Positions 21,047-21,402 of a stretch of DNA of 21,402 nt are shown here, one piece after another. This stretch comes from a virus. Under the pieces are notes generated by a model. That model saw only the letters and a list, made by a program, of their open reading frames with translations. It had not been told where the DNA came from and did no database searches. Positions within the stretch are counted from its first letter, which is position 1; each line of letters begins with the position of its first letter. The stretch spans positions 1-21,402 of the IMG/VR virus record IMGVR_UViG_3300042350_001509, one strand, 5' to 3'. The position numbers and the translations under genes are program-made.

Positions 21047-21283
21047 TCAGGGTTCACGGGTTTTTCTCTCCATGAGTAGTTGTTTAATGTGTTCTGGAAC
21101 TTTTGGTAACGGTGCCCAAGCCACGGCCCAGTCAGCCCACGTGCCAACGATGCACACACCGCCGGGGTTTAGTAACAACATCTTCACACCGATGGGCGGT
21201 GGGTCTTCTTCTGGCGTGCGCCAAAACGCGTTACCAGATAAATAAGAGGTGGCTTTCTGGAACATGTTGTGATCGCCACTCAT
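21047..21283 (-). CDS. DUF551-like small phage protein
   Basis: 78 residues, ATG at 21283 with AAGGAG seven to eight bases upstream and an ATGA overlap with the preceding stop. The sequence FWRTPEEDPPPIGVKMLLLN ... VGTWADWAVAWAPLPKVPE follows the DUF551 layout: an initial W, PP-x-G, a strand, then W-x-PLP near the end. This family is common in phages and prophages and has no established function. It belongs to the top of the - strand run. Confidence 0.72.
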   Translation of the reverse strand: MSGDHNMFQKATSYLSGNAFWRTPEEDPPPIGVKMLLLNPGGVCIVGTWADWAVAWAPLPKVPEHIKQLLMERKTREP

Positions 21284-21402
21284 AGCTCACTCCTTGCTCT
21301 TATAGCTTCCGCACACATTCCTGCAAGACCTTTGGTGTAATACTTTTGAAAAACTTCTTGCCGCTCTTCACACACCTTCGCACACGCCTCACGCTCTTCT
21401 TG
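21280..21402 (-). CDS. Small phage protein, C-terminal part only (start beyond window)
   Basis: Open in frame from the right edge to TGA at 21280-21282; 40 residues visible, opening QEEREACAKVCEERQEVF and ending CAEAIRARSEL. A short charged helix with two cysteines, of the kind common in small unannotated phage proteins (CAEAIRAR endings). Its stop overlaps the next start as ATGA, the same style as other junctions in this run, which supports it being translated. Function unknown. Confidence 0.65.
   Translation of the reverse strand, partial: QEEREACAKVCEERQEVFQKYYTKGLAGMCAEAIRARSEL

Overview
The window looks like an internal piece of a tailed double-stranded DNA phage genome (Caudoviricetes), probably podovirus-like and of aquatic or environmental origin. 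That assignment rests on gene content and order, not on a match to a named phage. Coding density is close to 100 percent. I see no tRNA, rRNA, CRISPR array, integrase or insertion sequence, and no gene-free stretch longer than about 60 bases.

Left arm (+ strand, 3-10212): the end of a late or structural module. It holds the 3' part of a virion-type protein with a DUF4214 domain, a 545-residue hydrophilic protein, and a giant 2489-residue polyvalent protein that fills a third of the window. The giant protein has a short N-terminal phage module, a Gly/Ala-rich hydrophobic segment, more than 1000 residues of predicted coiled coil, an HExxGH metallopeptidase-like domain, and a C-terminal region resembling the large polyvalent protein-associated domain LPD38. 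These three are best read as candidates for internal-virion or DNA-ejection proteins; this is inference.

Right arm (- strand, 21402 back to 10136): a long, tightly overlapped run of early DNA-metabolism genes. In order of transcription these are: the end of an unknown small gene, a DUF551-like protein, a winged-helix protein, a small beta-rich protein, a VRR-NUC nuclease, a small unknown protein, a family A DNA polymerase with 3'-5' exonuclease, a minimal zincin, a PD-(D/E)XK nuclease with a Cas4/AddB-like cysteine set, an HNH nuclease, an overlapping small gene, an SNF2-type helicase, an internal promoter, a coiled-coil phage protein, an SSB-like zinc/acidic-tail protein, a hairpin, an HTH regulator, a 60-residue protein ending in a clamp-binding-type motif, a primase-polymerase/DUF927 helicase fusion, and a small conserved phage protein.

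Together the right arm provides priming, unwinding, single-strand coverage, synthesis and several nucleases, which is a near-complete replication and recombination set. Many junctions are ATGA, TGATG, TAATG or TTGA overlaps, implying translational coupling. The two arms converge near 10.2 kb, where their 3' ends overlap and two inverted repeats lie.

The points most worth following are the HExxGH site in the giant protein, the 134-base overlap of the HNH gene and its neighbour with an internal Shine-Dalgarno sequence, the C-terminal QLPLF peptide, and the leucine at the polymerase position equivalent to E. coli Phe762.
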